In this document: piece by piece, positions 55,002-64,000 of the stretch
Layout: each line of letters begins with the position of its first letter
Position numbering within the stretch: position 1 is the stretch's first letter
Assembly (NCBI GenBank): GCA_023101725.1
Contig: JALJCO010008724.1
Coordinates: 248,001 to 312,000, forward strand
Direction of reading: 5' to 3'
Source: Atherinomorus stipes
Taxonomy: Eukaryota; Chordata; Actinopteri; Atheriniformes; Atherinidae
DNA length: 64,000 nucleotides
Position numbers and translations under genes: made by a program
Notes under the pieces: model-generated
Told to the model about the DNA's origin: nothing
The model's input: only the letters and a program-made list of their open reading frames with translations
Database searches by the model: none

Positions 55002-58000
55002 TCACATCCGCGAGAGTGCGTCATCAAAGACATTTTCCGAGCCCTTTTTGTGCTTTATTTCTAAGTTATGATCCTGGATAAGGAGAGCCCAACGCATTAA
55101 CCTTTGGTTTTTATTGTACATGCGGGATAAAAACACCAGCGGATTGTGATCTGTGTAGACCACGACAGGGACATGACAGGAACCGATGTATACTTCAAAA
55201 TGCTGCAAAGCCAGCAGCAAAGCCAACGTCTCTTGTTCAATTGTAGAGTACTGACGCTGGTGCCTGTTAAACTTTCTGGAGAAATAACTCACCGGGTGGC
55301 TTACTCCAAGGGAATCCTCCTGTAACAATACAGCCCCGGCTCCCTCTCCACTCGCGTCTATCTCGAGCTTAAACGGGCGAGAGAGATCAGGAGCCGCGAG
55401 AACTGGTGCGTGGCACAACAGAGACTTTGCGTTCTCAAAAGCAGACTGACACTCATCATTCCAAACGAAGGCCTTCTTTGGACTGATGAGGTCAGTGAGG
55501 GGTTTAACGATGGAGGAAAAGTTTCGGCAGAAAGATCGATAATACCCCACCATTCCCAGAAATCGACGGAGCTCTCGTCGGGTTGAGGGCGGAGGGTAGT
55601 TCAGGATGGCAGAGACTTTTGCATCCACGGGGCGAATCTGGCCTCTTCCGATTTGACGGCCCAAATAAGTGATAGTGGCCTGAGCAAACTCACATTTTGC
55701 TAGATTCAAAGTCAGCGTTGCCTGTGCCAAGCGGTTAAACACCTCTCGGAGTGAAGTAATGTGGTCTTCCCACGTATCAGAATACACCACCAGGTCATCC
55801 AGATACGCTGAACAGTTAGATAGCCCAGCCAAAACTGTGTTGACTAACCTCTGAAAGGTAGCGGGGGCGTTGCACATGCCAAAAGCCATCACGGTGTACT
55901 GGAGGAAATTATCAGGTGTCACGAACGCAGAGATGTCGGATGCACGGGGTGTCAGAGGCACTTGCCAGTAACCTTTTAACAAATCGAGTTTAGTAACGAA
56001 ACGAGCTGCACCGACATTATCTATACAGTCTTCAACACGAGGAATAGGAAACGAATCAGGAACTGTGACAGCGTTCACTTTACGATAATCAGTTATGAAT
56101 CGGGGAGATCCGTCTGGTTTTAGCTCAACCAGGCAAGGGGAACTCCAAGGGCTATAACTGTGTACAGCCAGCCCATTTTTCAGGAGATAGTCAGACTCCT
56201 GTTTCATCATCGCACGCTTTACAGGGTTGGCTCGATACGGGTGCTGTTTAATGGGGGTCGAGCTCCCAACGTCGATATCATGCGTCATTACTGTGGTCTG
56301 AGTCGGGACGTCATTAAACAAACACCGGTACTCATCAATAAGGCCAAGCAAATCAGAACGCTGCGTAAGACTTAAATGATCGAGTGTCTCTGGCAGAGAA
56401 TTTAACATCTCTGTATTCGGTAGCCTCGCGGCTAATCTCGCTGGCTGGGGAGAGCCGAGCCCATCGGCTTCCCCACAGTCCGCTTCTGAAGTTACCGCGG
56501 CAGATACACGAGTTGGTGTAACTACCGGTGAACGAGATCGATACAGCTTCAACATGTTGATGTGACATATGCGAGTTTTTCGGCGGCGATCAGGGGTTTT
56601 AACCACAAAATTGTGCTGTCCCACTTGGTCCAACACTTCAAACGGGCCCTCAAACTTTACTGACAACGCGGAGCCAGTAACGGGCAGTAACACAAGCACC
56701 TGATCACCGATGTGTATTTCTCGTTTAACACTGCGCCGATCAAAGACCCGTTTCATCTTTGCCTGTGAGGATGTCAGGCAACGCAGAGCAAGCGCGTTAG
56801 CAGTCTCCAAGCGTTGTCGGAATTGCTTCACATACTCACGGACACGCGGAACGTGATTGTCATCCGGTGACAAGAATTTTTCCTTCAGGGCACGGAGCGG
56901 TCCCCGTGGTGTGTGTCCGAAAACAAGCTCGGCCGGACTACAACCGAGCGATTCCTGTGGCGCCTCTCGAGCTGCAAAGAGAACAAAAGGCAGACAGTCA
57001 TCCCATGATTTACCCGTATCATAACAACATTTTCTCAGCATCGACTTTAAAGTCTGGTGCCAACGCTCTAGGGCTCCCTGTGATTCAGGGTGATAGGCGC
57101 TCGAGGTGACATGTTTCACGTTCAGAAGGCGAAGAACTTCTTTAAATAACCGTGACTGAAAGTTGGTACCCTGGTCGGACTGAATCACTTTAGGCAAACC
57201 GAAAGTAGAAAAAAAGTTGTTCAGCGCTTTCACTACTGCCTTAGCTGTGATTTTGCGCATTGGCACTGCTTCTGGGAACCGGGTCGATGCGCACATTATG
57301 GTTAGGATGAATTGATGTCCGCTTTTCGTTTTGGGCAATGGCCCTACGCAGTCAATTATCACTCGTTCAAAAGGGTGCTCTGCGACAGGAATTGGGCTAA
57401 GAGGTGCCGGAGGGATAACCTGGTTCGGTTTCCCCATAACCTGACAGACGTGGCAGGAACGACAGTACTCAGAGACGGAAGCTTTCATACCTGGCCAAAA
57501 GAAATGGCGTAACAACAGCCTGTAGGTCTTAGTAACACCAAAATGTCCTGTCCAGTCCCCATCATGGGCCAGAGACATCACACTTTGCCGGTAAGCGGCT
57601 GGAACAACGATCTGGTGAACGGTGCGCCAGTCTGTGTCATCTGGAGACCGGGGTGGCATCCAGCGGCGCATAAGGACAGCATTGTCAACGAAAAATCCAC
57701 ACTGTTGGTCGTCCTTATCTCTATTAAAAGACTCGAAGCATTTTTGCAACGACACGTCCGATTTCTGAGCTTCTACCAACTCAGCGCGGGTCAGAGGCAA
57801 GTGATCATGAAGAGCAGAGGGAGATTCCCCAGCTGAAGGAATCTCCGTGCTTGCTGCGTCATCAGCCTGTAGAGGCAACCCAGCAAACGGATGATGTAAT
57901 ATGGTACCTGCGATATCGACTTCTGATCGTTTCTGCGCTTGCGCTCGAGTGACAGCGCAGGCAGGAAAAAGGCTGGTATCACAACAAACTGCATCACTTT

Positions 58001-59708
58001 CACTTATCTCTGCTGGATATTCAAGAATTTCTAAATGGGGAAACACCCGTCCTCCCGCTACGTCATTCCCCATCAACATATCAATGCCTGCCATAGGCAA
58101 CTTATCACACACAGCCACAGGAAAAAGTCCGGAAACTAAGTCCGTTTGGATGTGTACATTGTGCATTGGTCTTGGCACGTAACCCATTTCAACACCTGTG
58201 ATCACGGAGTTGTACCCACACGAGGAAAGGTGCGAAAAGGGCAACGCGCTTGCCAAAAGGAGAGTTTGGGAACCTCCGGTGTCTCTCAGAATTTTTATTG
58301 GGACCTGATCCTCCGGGTTTCCCGTTAAGGAAACCTTTCCTTCAAAGGTAAACGGGGAGAAACAGTCATCTAGCAGATCCCTTTTCTCAACAGCTTGAGC
58401 TTTCTCACAGGACTGCTTTTTCACAAATCCAACACCTTTTGGGGGTGACTTTCCATTCAAGTTTCTCCGTTTCAAAACGAGACAATTCGCTATCACGTGA
58501 CCAGGTTTGTGACAGTAGAAACACTCTCTCGTTTCTCTGTCTCCAAACACTTTGGTAGGTGCAGACACAGGTCTACTCAAATGTGGCCCCACACTGGGCA
58601 GTCGAGAACTTATTCTATTGTGGGCTTTTCCCACAATCTCTGAAGACATTTTATGCGTTAATGCATATTCGTCTGCCAGGAGAGCAGCTGAGGATAAAGT
58701 CGTGGCTTTCTGCTCATTTATATACAAAACGATGTTCTCGGGAAGGCAGTTTTTAAACTCCTCCAACAACACAAGTTCTTTCAAGGAAGTTAACCCAGAC
58801 ACGCGAGAAGCCATACACCATTTTTCAAACAGAGTGCTCTTTTCTCTAGCAAATTCCATATAAGTTTGTCCTGCAGCTTTTTTCTGCTGACGGAACTTCT
58901 GGCGATAGGCTTCAGGTACTAATTCATAAGCTTGGAGTACTGCGGACTTTATTTTACCATAATCAAGGCTGTCTTTCATCGGGAGCGCGGCTGTCACTTC
59001 CTGGGCTTTCCCAGTTAAACTACACTGAAGCAGCAGAGGCCAAACTTCAGGAGGCCATCCTAGCATTTGAGCAACGCGCTCAAAAGCAGAAAAGTATGAA
59101 TCAACTTCAGATTCCCTGAAAGCAGGCACAAGAGCAATCCACTTGCTCACGTCAAATGCGGCGGGCACAGTGGGTGCAACCACTGAATGAACAGTGGAAG
59201 GGGGCGAAGACGGAGCCTGAGCTTGCAGCTCAAGCTGGCGCAGACGTATGGCAGTTTCAGCCTCGATCCGCTTTTTATCCAGCTCCAGTTGGGCCTGGCG
59301 GACCTCGACCCTTTCACGAGCCTCTAGCTCCATACGAACCACACGTACCTTGAGTCGAGCCGCAACGGAGCTGGCTGATGACAGCGGATCGTAACGAGGA
59401 AGTGTTCTGGGCACATTGCCTTTCTCTTCCTGAGTCGGAGTGCGGGGAGGAGTGGTGTTCTCCTCCGGGTCGCCCCTAGCCAGAGCGCCCTCACATGGCA
59501 TCTCCTGACTCTGAGTCAGCACCTTCAAGACCCCAATTTCCTCCAACTGAGCCACCAACTGAGCCTTAATTTCGCTCTTTCTAGCCTGCTTCATTATCTG
59601 AATCTCATAATGTTCTGCAACCAACACAAGGTCTGCCTTTCGGCAGCCATCCAGAGCTGCAACAGTAGGTGCAGCCAAGAAACGCTCCAAATCAAAGGAA
59701 GAAGCCAT
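55002..59708 (-). CDS. Gag-Pol polyprotein, Gmr1-like order (PR-IN-RT-RH)
   Basis: 1568 codons from the ATG at 59708, which opens MASSFDLERF. The frame is open further upstream through the primer binding site into the LTR, but this is the first ATG after the primer binding site. Residues 129-162 are a charged coiled-coil-like stretch. 185-354 are the SCAN-like Gag capsid region. A zinc knuckle with C396, C399, H404 and C409 follows. The protease has DTG at 476-478. Integrase has H715, H722, C752 and C755, catalytic D786, D845 and E881 (D-X35-E), and a GPF module at 1021-1023. RT has D1242 and YLDD at 1302-1305. RNase H has D1451, E1491 and D1520. Gag and Pol are in one frame with no frameshift or stop, and no chromodomain or Env is seen. 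The domain assignments are direct; activity is inferred. Confidence 0.95.
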   Translation of the reverse strand: MASSFDLERFLAAPTVAALDGCRKADLVLVAEHYEIQIMKQARKSEIKAQLVAQLEEIGVLKVLTQSQEMPCEGALARGDPEENTTPPRTPTQEEKGNVPRTLPRYDPLSSASSVAARLKVRVVRMELEARERVEVRQAQLELDKKRIEAETAIRLRQLELQAQAPSSPPSTVHSVVAPTVPAAFDVSKWIALVPAFRESEVDSYFSAFERVAQMLGWPPEVWPLLLQCSLTGKAQEVTAALPMKDSLDYGKIKSAVLQAYELVPEAYRQKFRQQKKAAGQTYMEFAREKSTLFEKWCMASRVSGLTSLKELVLLEEFKNCLPENIVLYINEQKATTLSSAALLADEYALTHKMSSEIVGKAHNRISSRLPSVGPHLSRPVSAPTKVFGDRETRECFYCHKPGHVIANCLVLKRRNLNGKSPPKGVGFVKKQSCEKAQAVEKRDLLDDCFSPFTFEGKVSLTGNPEDQVPIKILRDTGGSQTLLLASALPFSHLSSCGYNSVITGVEMGYVPRPMHNVHIQTDLVSGLFPVAVCDKLPMAGIDMLMGNDVAGGRVFPHLEILEYPAEISESDAVCCDTSLFPACAVTRAQAQKRSEVDIAGTILHHPFAGLPLQADDAASTEIPSAGESPSALHDHLPLTRAELVEAQKSDVSLQKCFESFNRDKDDQQCGFFVDNAVLMRRWMPPRSPDDTDWRTVHQIVVPAAYRQSVMSLAHDGDWTGHFGVTKTYRLLLRHFFWPGMKASVSEYCRSCHVCQVMGKPNQVIPPAPLSPIPVAEHPFERVIIDCVGPLPKTKSGHQFILTIMCASTRFPEAVPMRKITAKAVVKALNNFFSTFGLPKVIQSDQGTNFQSRLFKEVLRLLNVKHVTSSAYHPESQGALERWHQTLKSMLRKCCYDTGKSWDDCLPFVLFAAREAPQESLGCSPAELVFGHTPRGPLRALKEKFLSPDDNHVPRVREYVKQFRQRLETANALALRCLTSSQAKMKRVFDRRSVKREIHIGDQVLVLLPVTGSALSVKFEGPFEVLDQVGQHNFVVKTPDRRRKTRICHINMLKLYRSRSPVVTPTRVSAAVTSEADCGEADGLGSPQPARLAARLPNTEMLNSLPETLDHLSLTQRSDLLGLIDEYRCLFNDVPTQTTVMTHDIDVGSSTPIKQHPYRANPVKRAMMKQESDYLLKNGLAVHSYSPWSSPCLVELKPDGSPRFITDYRKVNAVTVPDSFPIPRVEDCIDNVGAARFVTKLDLLKGYWQVPLTPRASDISAFVTPDNFLQYTVMAFGMCNAPATFQRLVNTVLAGLSNCSAYLDDLVVYSDTWEDHITSLREVFNRLAQATLTLNLAKCEFAQATITYLGRQIGRGQIRPVDAKVSAILNYPPPSTRRELRRFLGMVGYYRSFCRNFSSIVKPLTDLISPKKAFVWNDECQSAFENAKSLLCHAPVLAAPDLSRPFKLEIDASGEGAGAVLLQEDSLGVSHPVSYFSRKFNRHQRQYSTIEQETLALLLALQHFEVYIGSCHVPVVVYTDHNPLVFLSRMYNKNQRLMRWALLIQDHNLEIKHKKGSENVFDDALSRM

Positions 59709-59779
59709 CCTATACAAAGACTCACTCAAACAATAAATCAGAATCTCAGTCCACACAATAACCCACAGGACCAAAAAGG

Positions 59780-59797
59780 ATCCCGGACGAGCCCCCA
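59780..59797 (-). other. Primer binding site, tRNA-Pro type
   Basis: Three bases inside the 5' LTR the minus strand reads TGGGGGCTCGTCCGGGAT, complementary to the 3' end of tRNA-Pro including CCA. It is the same 18-base site used by murine-leukaemia-type gammaretroviruses. Confidence 0.9.
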
Positions 59798-59889
59798 CTT
59801 TGTTACAACCCGGCTCGAGAGAACTGGGTAAAAGGGTGGTAACAAAAAAAGAGTGGGACTGGAAGAATGTTATAAATAAAGTTCTGAGA

Positions 59890-59895
59890 TTTATT
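59890..59895 (-). promoter_or_regulatory. AATAAA polyadenylation signal, 5' LTR
   Basis: Same signal and position as in the 3' LTR. Confidence 0.5.
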
Positions 59896-60498
59896 GTGTT
59901 TGTGGGTCGGGTTATGGTAACCAGCAGCTGCAAAATAAAACAAGTTGTGTTGGGGTTAGCGGTGCTGTTTAAAACAATAAAGCAAAAGCTGAAAACAAAC
60001 CAAAACCAAACAGCACCATAACTAGAGGTGGCAAACGCACCCAAAGAAACAAACAAAATTCCTTAACCTATCCCAACACAAAACTACTTTTATCTAAACC
60101 TATTCTTGAGATATTACAAAAGAAAATGAAGCCAAAAGGGCTCAGTGATAACTTTATCAAATACTATATTACATTTAACAAAAAGCGAAGCTAAACGGGC
60201 TGAAACAATTATCAAATACTACTATATCAAATTTAACAAAAAGCGAAGCCAAGCGGGCTGAAACAAATTAACTCTTAACCATAAGAACAAAAGGAGGAAA
60301 ACTAAACACAAAACCACATAGTTTTAACACTATTGGAGAATTATCAAACAAATCAAAATCAAAGCTCTATAGCTATTCTTACCCTATACCAAAACACTAG
60401 CAACTGCAGAGGAACCAAACAGAGGCAAAGTCACGCAGCACACCAAGTGAGACCAACTGGAGCACACAGTCGCCTCCCGTATTCTGGTTGGCGGTGGC

Positions 60499-60505
60499 TT
60501 AAATA
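60499..60505 (-). promoter_or_regulatory. TATA box of the LTR promoter
   Basis: TATTTAA on the minus strand (in ggatatttaagcc), about 180 bases into U3 and 25-45 bases downstream of the CCAAT array. The equivalent in the 3' LTR is 54588-54594. Confidence 0.7.
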
Positions 60506-60529
60506 TCCTCGGCCTCGGATCATCAGCGG

Positions 60530-60615
60530 ATTGGTCCAGGGCTGGACCAATGGGGAGTAGGGTGTGTGGCAGGAAGGGCCAATCGAGAGTGAGGTGTGTG
60601 GCAGGATGGGCCAAT
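60530..60615 (-). promoter_or_regulatory. CCAAT-box minisatellite in U3
   Basis: CCAAT on + occurs at 60547-60551, 60579-60583 and 60611-60615, each exactly 32 bp apart within a tandem ggtgtgtggcagga(a/t)ggg-type repeat. One ATTGG in the opposite sense lies at 60530-60534. NF-Y binding is inferred from the motif. Confidence 0.7.
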
Positions 60616-60686
60616 CCGGGCAGGAAGCGGTGGAGGTGTCATTTAAAGGGGAAAGGAGACAGGTATTAATCATGAGGCACGTAACA

Positions 60687-60691
60687 GTCTA
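60687..60691. repeat. Target-site duplication GTCTA, right
   Basis: Matches 53885-53889 exactly. Confidence 0.95.
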
Positions 60692-63165
60692 TCATCGATG
60701 GATGTTGAAAACTCCTGGAAATGGATGTTGGACTGCTTCAGAGCAAAAGAAAAACAGCCTGGTGCTGCAGTGACTCGACTTTCCAGCTTGAGACACTGTT
60801 GTCGGAAGCAAAGATCCTCGCCTGTTGCGTATTTCCGGTCAAAAAACAAGGAAGTGTGAAAAAGGTCTATTGGCTGATGCCGATACCAGCCAAAAATGCA
60901 AATTTTGGTCTGAAATATCGTCCGGCAGATGTAGTGGTCTATACTCACAATATTTTGATTACGATCAGTGATTGGTGCACCACAACCCCATCATTATTTC
61001 TGTTTAAACTTGTGGCAATCAAAACTAAAATAGTAAGCAATGTCAAAAAGCTTCGTGAAGAAAGAAAGAGATTATTGAGTTGGGAAATAGTTTTTCACTC
61101 GTTTACATGCTTGGGCCATTTTTATAGTTAAGGGGATGAAAAGATAAATAAATGAATAAATAAATTTAAAAAATGTGGTAAATCTATGAAAAATATATTC
61201 TAATGCCATAAATAGGAAAGAAGGAAAAATACCACACAATACCATAAACAGGAGTAAACATCCCGCAGTGCTCCATCAAGATCAGCTGATGAAAAGAGGC
61301 TGCGTGGATTTATCAGGAAGTCTCTGCTGGAAGTTACTACAACATGGTCTGCCTTCAGAGAGGAGGAGGGCGCTCCAAATCAGGTGTACGCTGCACAGCA
61401 GGTGGTACTTAAAACACAACATGCTACGGTGGTAACCCAGTTCACAGCGACAGTTCATAAAAATGAATCTTGTCCAGGGAACCATCTGGCAGAGCTTTAA
61501 AGCTAAACTGTCCATGTAGAAGATCCATTCTGTGTCCATTTCCGCTTCAGAACCATAACACGTTATATCTACATCAATTCCTAAAACTACACAGAATGAA
61601 AGATACAGAAATAAGTTGGAAGCGACTGCTGAACACGAGCTGTTAAACACCGCCATGGCCCTGCTGAACCTGCATTCAGTGATATTTACATCTATCTGGT
61701 TGAGAACCCGTCACCGTGCACTACTGCCAGAATGAAGGCACATAAGAGCACTGACAGCTCTCACAACTGCAGTTCAGACAGAAATGAAAGGAATAGAGTT
61801 TTTCCTCTCATTTGAACTTATTACAACCTTAGGTTTAGAGAGGATGGGGTTGGCCTATGAAGACGTAAATAAAAAAACAGAACATATAGATGGGTTTCTG
61901 AGCAATGTCACAGATGGGATGCACTCGCAACCAGGGGGCAAGAAAACACAAGAAAAGCATTATTGAACTATGAGAAGACCTGTGTTTTATGTACAAGACT
62001 CGACTTTTAATGCAGATTAGGTCAAGATATGACGTAAAAGTGTCAGGGAAATGTAATGTTTATGTCCTGGTATTTGTTTGGTTGCAAAAATCAAAAACAT
62101 TAATGCATGTAAACAGTTGACAATGGTGAAAGTAGGACAGTAGGAGTGACTGTCTTCAGAAAACCCTCTCAGATAACTTATTCAGACACATCAGATACAT
62201 GATTTATTTAGTCTTTCACCATGGTCACCATGTCTAAACCACCGCAGTGACAGAAATTATTCCCGTGTTCTAGTCGGGAGACTGGTACTAATGCATCACC
62301 GCCGCGATTGGCTGCATCACAACACTGTAGCTGTGTGTGATGCAGCCGTCCTCTGCTCAGACAGGGAAATAAAAAGAAGAACCAACTGATTATGGAGCCG
62401 TTTACTAACATTCACATGGCATAACAACGCATCCCGGAGATTTAATACGAAGTACGGGGGTCGTAAATCAGATGGCATTTGAGTTTATACCATTAGCTTG
62501 TTAGCAGTTAGCTAGTCTGTCTACTGTCCACCACGATCTCATACACAATGAAGCAGAACGTTCCACAAGCAGCGAGACTTACAGACAGCAATGCGTGTTA
62601 GTCCCTATCAGTTGGAATCACCTCCTTTCCAAACATAGTGATGATGTCGTCTTTTCCTGGTTTAATCCAGACTAGTGAAAGTTGCTCCTGTGTGGAGGTG
62701 GTGAAGACACCGGAGCTGAACCTGCTGCAGACAGCAGACTGTTGTGGCCTATTTTGGTTTTAACAAAGAGTATAAACTAAAGTTTAAGCCGTTTTCTGAC
62801 TCAAGATTTTCAGGCAAATTTCAAATGAGAGAGAGGGTTAGGGTTAGGAAGTTTAGGATGTTTTAGCAAGAAAAATGCCGTTTCCGGGTGATGAATGCCT
62901 TGCCAAGTTAGTGTGATGGTAACAGAAATATAACACAGCAACGCTGCGTCGGTATTTTTTTATTTGTCATCAAAATACAGATTTAATAAATATTATTTTA
63001 AACACAACGATCCCTGTTTGTTTCATCAGGTTACTTTACATTTTTGTGAATGATATGAGTGCGTGTTTGGCCGTAGACTGCAATACAAAACAAAGGCTTT
63101 TTGCCCCTTAGTTGCGCACGCAACTGCCAATGTTTGTAAAGGTCTATGCATGAACAACAGACCAC
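60692..63165. other. No recognised gene; possible hAT fragment at 60886-60985
   Basis: gatgccgataccagcc...tgattggtgcaccac resembles hAT-end sequence seen elsewhere in the window. The open frames at 60721-61131 (+) and 61282-61656 (-) show no known domain. A ggttagggttagg word at 62836-62848 is short and not telomeric. Confidence 0.4.
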
Positions 63166-63169
63166 ATTA

Positions 63170-63327
63170 AAACGTACAGTGGTCTTCAAAATTATTCATG
63201 CCCCCTGACTAATGACAAGAAAAAAATCAGCTGTCAGTGAAACAAGTTGAAATTGGCAAAAGTAATAATTAATAAAAATTCTATGAAAGGCACAGCATTG
63301 ATTTTGGATTGTGGTTCAAAAGAAAAA
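63170..63327. mobile_element. Tc1/mariner-like remnant, invaded by a TTAA element
   Basis: acagtggtcttcaaaattattcatgcc...ttttggattgtggttcaaaag matches 51797-51950. It is cut at 63328 by the TTAA element that follows. Confidence 0.5.
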
Positions 63328-63331
63328 TTAA

Positions 63332-64000
63332 AGGTGCCATGACATCAAATTTCCCTTTTCTGGGGTTTTGGGGGTATAATATGATCTGTTGAGACGATGT
63401 GACGATCACCGATGAGACGATGTGAATGTCCAGAGTGAGAATCAAAGTTCCTGTTTATGGTCTGTCAGCTTTGTTTCTTTGTTCAGAAACAGTTGAATCA
63501 GACAGCAGCTTATCATTCTACGTAGTTTTAGCATGCTACGTAATTTAACTGCTCTATTTAGAGCACAATATCAAGCAAAGAGCCTTCCCCCTCCCTCCTT
63601 CCACCCTCTGCTCCGCTCTCACTCCCTCCCTCACTAATTCAGCTGCATGAGTGGAGCTGAGTAACTGCTGAGCAGTCAGGTCGGTTTTTCAAACAAATGG
63701 ATTTAAAAGAAAACTTCTGCAGCAACACTGAGGGAGGCGGCCACAACCTTGTCATTACCTGTAAGTTTATTTATTTTGTAAATGCTGTCTTGTCTGATAA
63801 ACGTAGCTCACTGTCTGAAGTGCACATGTTGCTAGCAGTTAGCCTTTAGCAAAGTCCAACCGCAGCTTGACCTACTTTCTCTAAATAAGGTTTTAGCCAA
63901 ATAAGGTGTAGCCAATCAAAATGAAGTCAACTTGGTCTCCGGGTAAAGCTGCATATCATCACCGGACCCAACTGTATTACTGTGGAAGGGAGGTCTGGCT
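63332..64000 (+). mobile_element. TTAA-flanked element, copy 2 (continues beyond the window)
   Basis: TTAA at 63328-63331 and AGGTGCCATGACATC open a copy of the 17000-17777 element. It is collinear to the last base of the window with a small insertion around 63390-63415. Confidence 0.85.

Larger units (their letters stand above)
53890..60686 (-). mobile_element. Intact Gmr1-like LTR retrotransposon, 6797 bp
   Basis: Two 886-bp direct LTRs (TGTTAC...GTAACA) flank a minus-strand Gag-Pol ORF, with a tRNA-Pro-type primer binding site beside the 5' LTR and a polypurine tract beside the 3' LTR. A perfect 5-bp target duplication surrounds it. The Pol order is protease, integrase, reverse transcriptase, RNase H. 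That is the order of Ty1/copia but with Ty3/gypsy-type domains, as described for Gmr1 of Atlantic cod and relatives. No env frame exists: only about 210 bp lie between the ORF and the 3' LTR. All recognisable catalytic residues are present. It looks recent and possibly active. Confidence 0.95.
59801..60686 (-). repeat. 5' LTR (886 bp)
   Basis: Identical to the 3' LTR except at 60192 and 60397. In sense orientation U3 starts at 60686 with TGTTACGTGC. It contains a CCAAT-box array and a TATA box, then a long A/T-rich R-U5 part with three units of about 58 bp (60122-60269). Confidence 0.95.

Noticed and set aside
1..64000. CRISPR arrays, operons, ribosome binding sites
   Set aside because: The window is vertebrate-type DNA. 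No array of direct repeats with spacers and no prokaryotic gene organisation is present.

Overview
The window is ray-finned fish DNA, most likely a percomorph teleost. The evidence is the repertoire: a Gmr1-like LTR retrotransposon, L2 and Rex1-type LINEs, hAT, Tc1/pogo and TTAA-flanked DNA elements, (CA)n and (TA)n microsatellites, and the dispersed gtgaggac...ggttagggttaggg repeat seen across teleosts. I cannot name the species. I recognise no host protein-coding gene, tRNA or rRNA gene. The window reads as a transposon-rich intergenic or intronic region in which nearly everything identifiable is mobile DNA.

Layout. 1-3.3 kb: an old TTAA-flanked repeat split by a 1.76 kb poly(A)-tailed retroposon with a 12-bp target duplication, then a perfect palindrome and a LINE 3' end. 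5.9-8.6 kb: a hAT-type element with a perfect 8-bp duplication, holding a nested Tc1-like element, next to a 331-bp TTAA element. 13.7-15.1 kb: a pogo-like element that retains only the intron-split DNA-binding part of a transposase. 16.4-17.8 kb: a tandem duplication carrying CRE palindromes and a 778-bp TTAA element whose second copy runs off the right end of the window. 22.2-24.5 kb: extreme G-rich and homopurine DNA around a CpG-rich island. 24.5-26.7 kb: two TTAA elements, one invaded by an L2-like LINE. 30.8-33.5 kb: a LINE 3' end and a TIR element holding an L2 fragment and a tRNA-derived SINE.

35.2-39.85 kb: a 4.2 kb L2 LINE (esterase ORF1, endonuclease, reverse transcriptase) lies inside a TIR element. 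Its ORF2 is broken by one frameshift. 41.1-44.2 kb: a dead Rex1-type LINE holds a foldback TTAA element and a hAT element, and the hAT element itself holds a LINE 3' tail. 45.5-47.7 kb: another hAT remnant splits a dispersed fish repeat.

53.89-60.69 kb: the best-preserved unit is an apparently intact, young LTR retrotransposon on the minus strand. It has 886-bp LTRs differing at two positions, a GTCTA target duplication, a tRNA-Pro-type primer binding site, a polypurine tract and one 1568-residue Gag-Pol ORF. Its domain order is Gag, protease, integrase, reverse transcriptase, RNase H. Integrase ahead of reverse transcriptase is the unusual order of the Gmr1-like group. It is the only unit here with every part needed for autonomous copying. 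The other elements are broken or non-autonomous and would need transposases or reverse transcriptases supplied from elsewhere.
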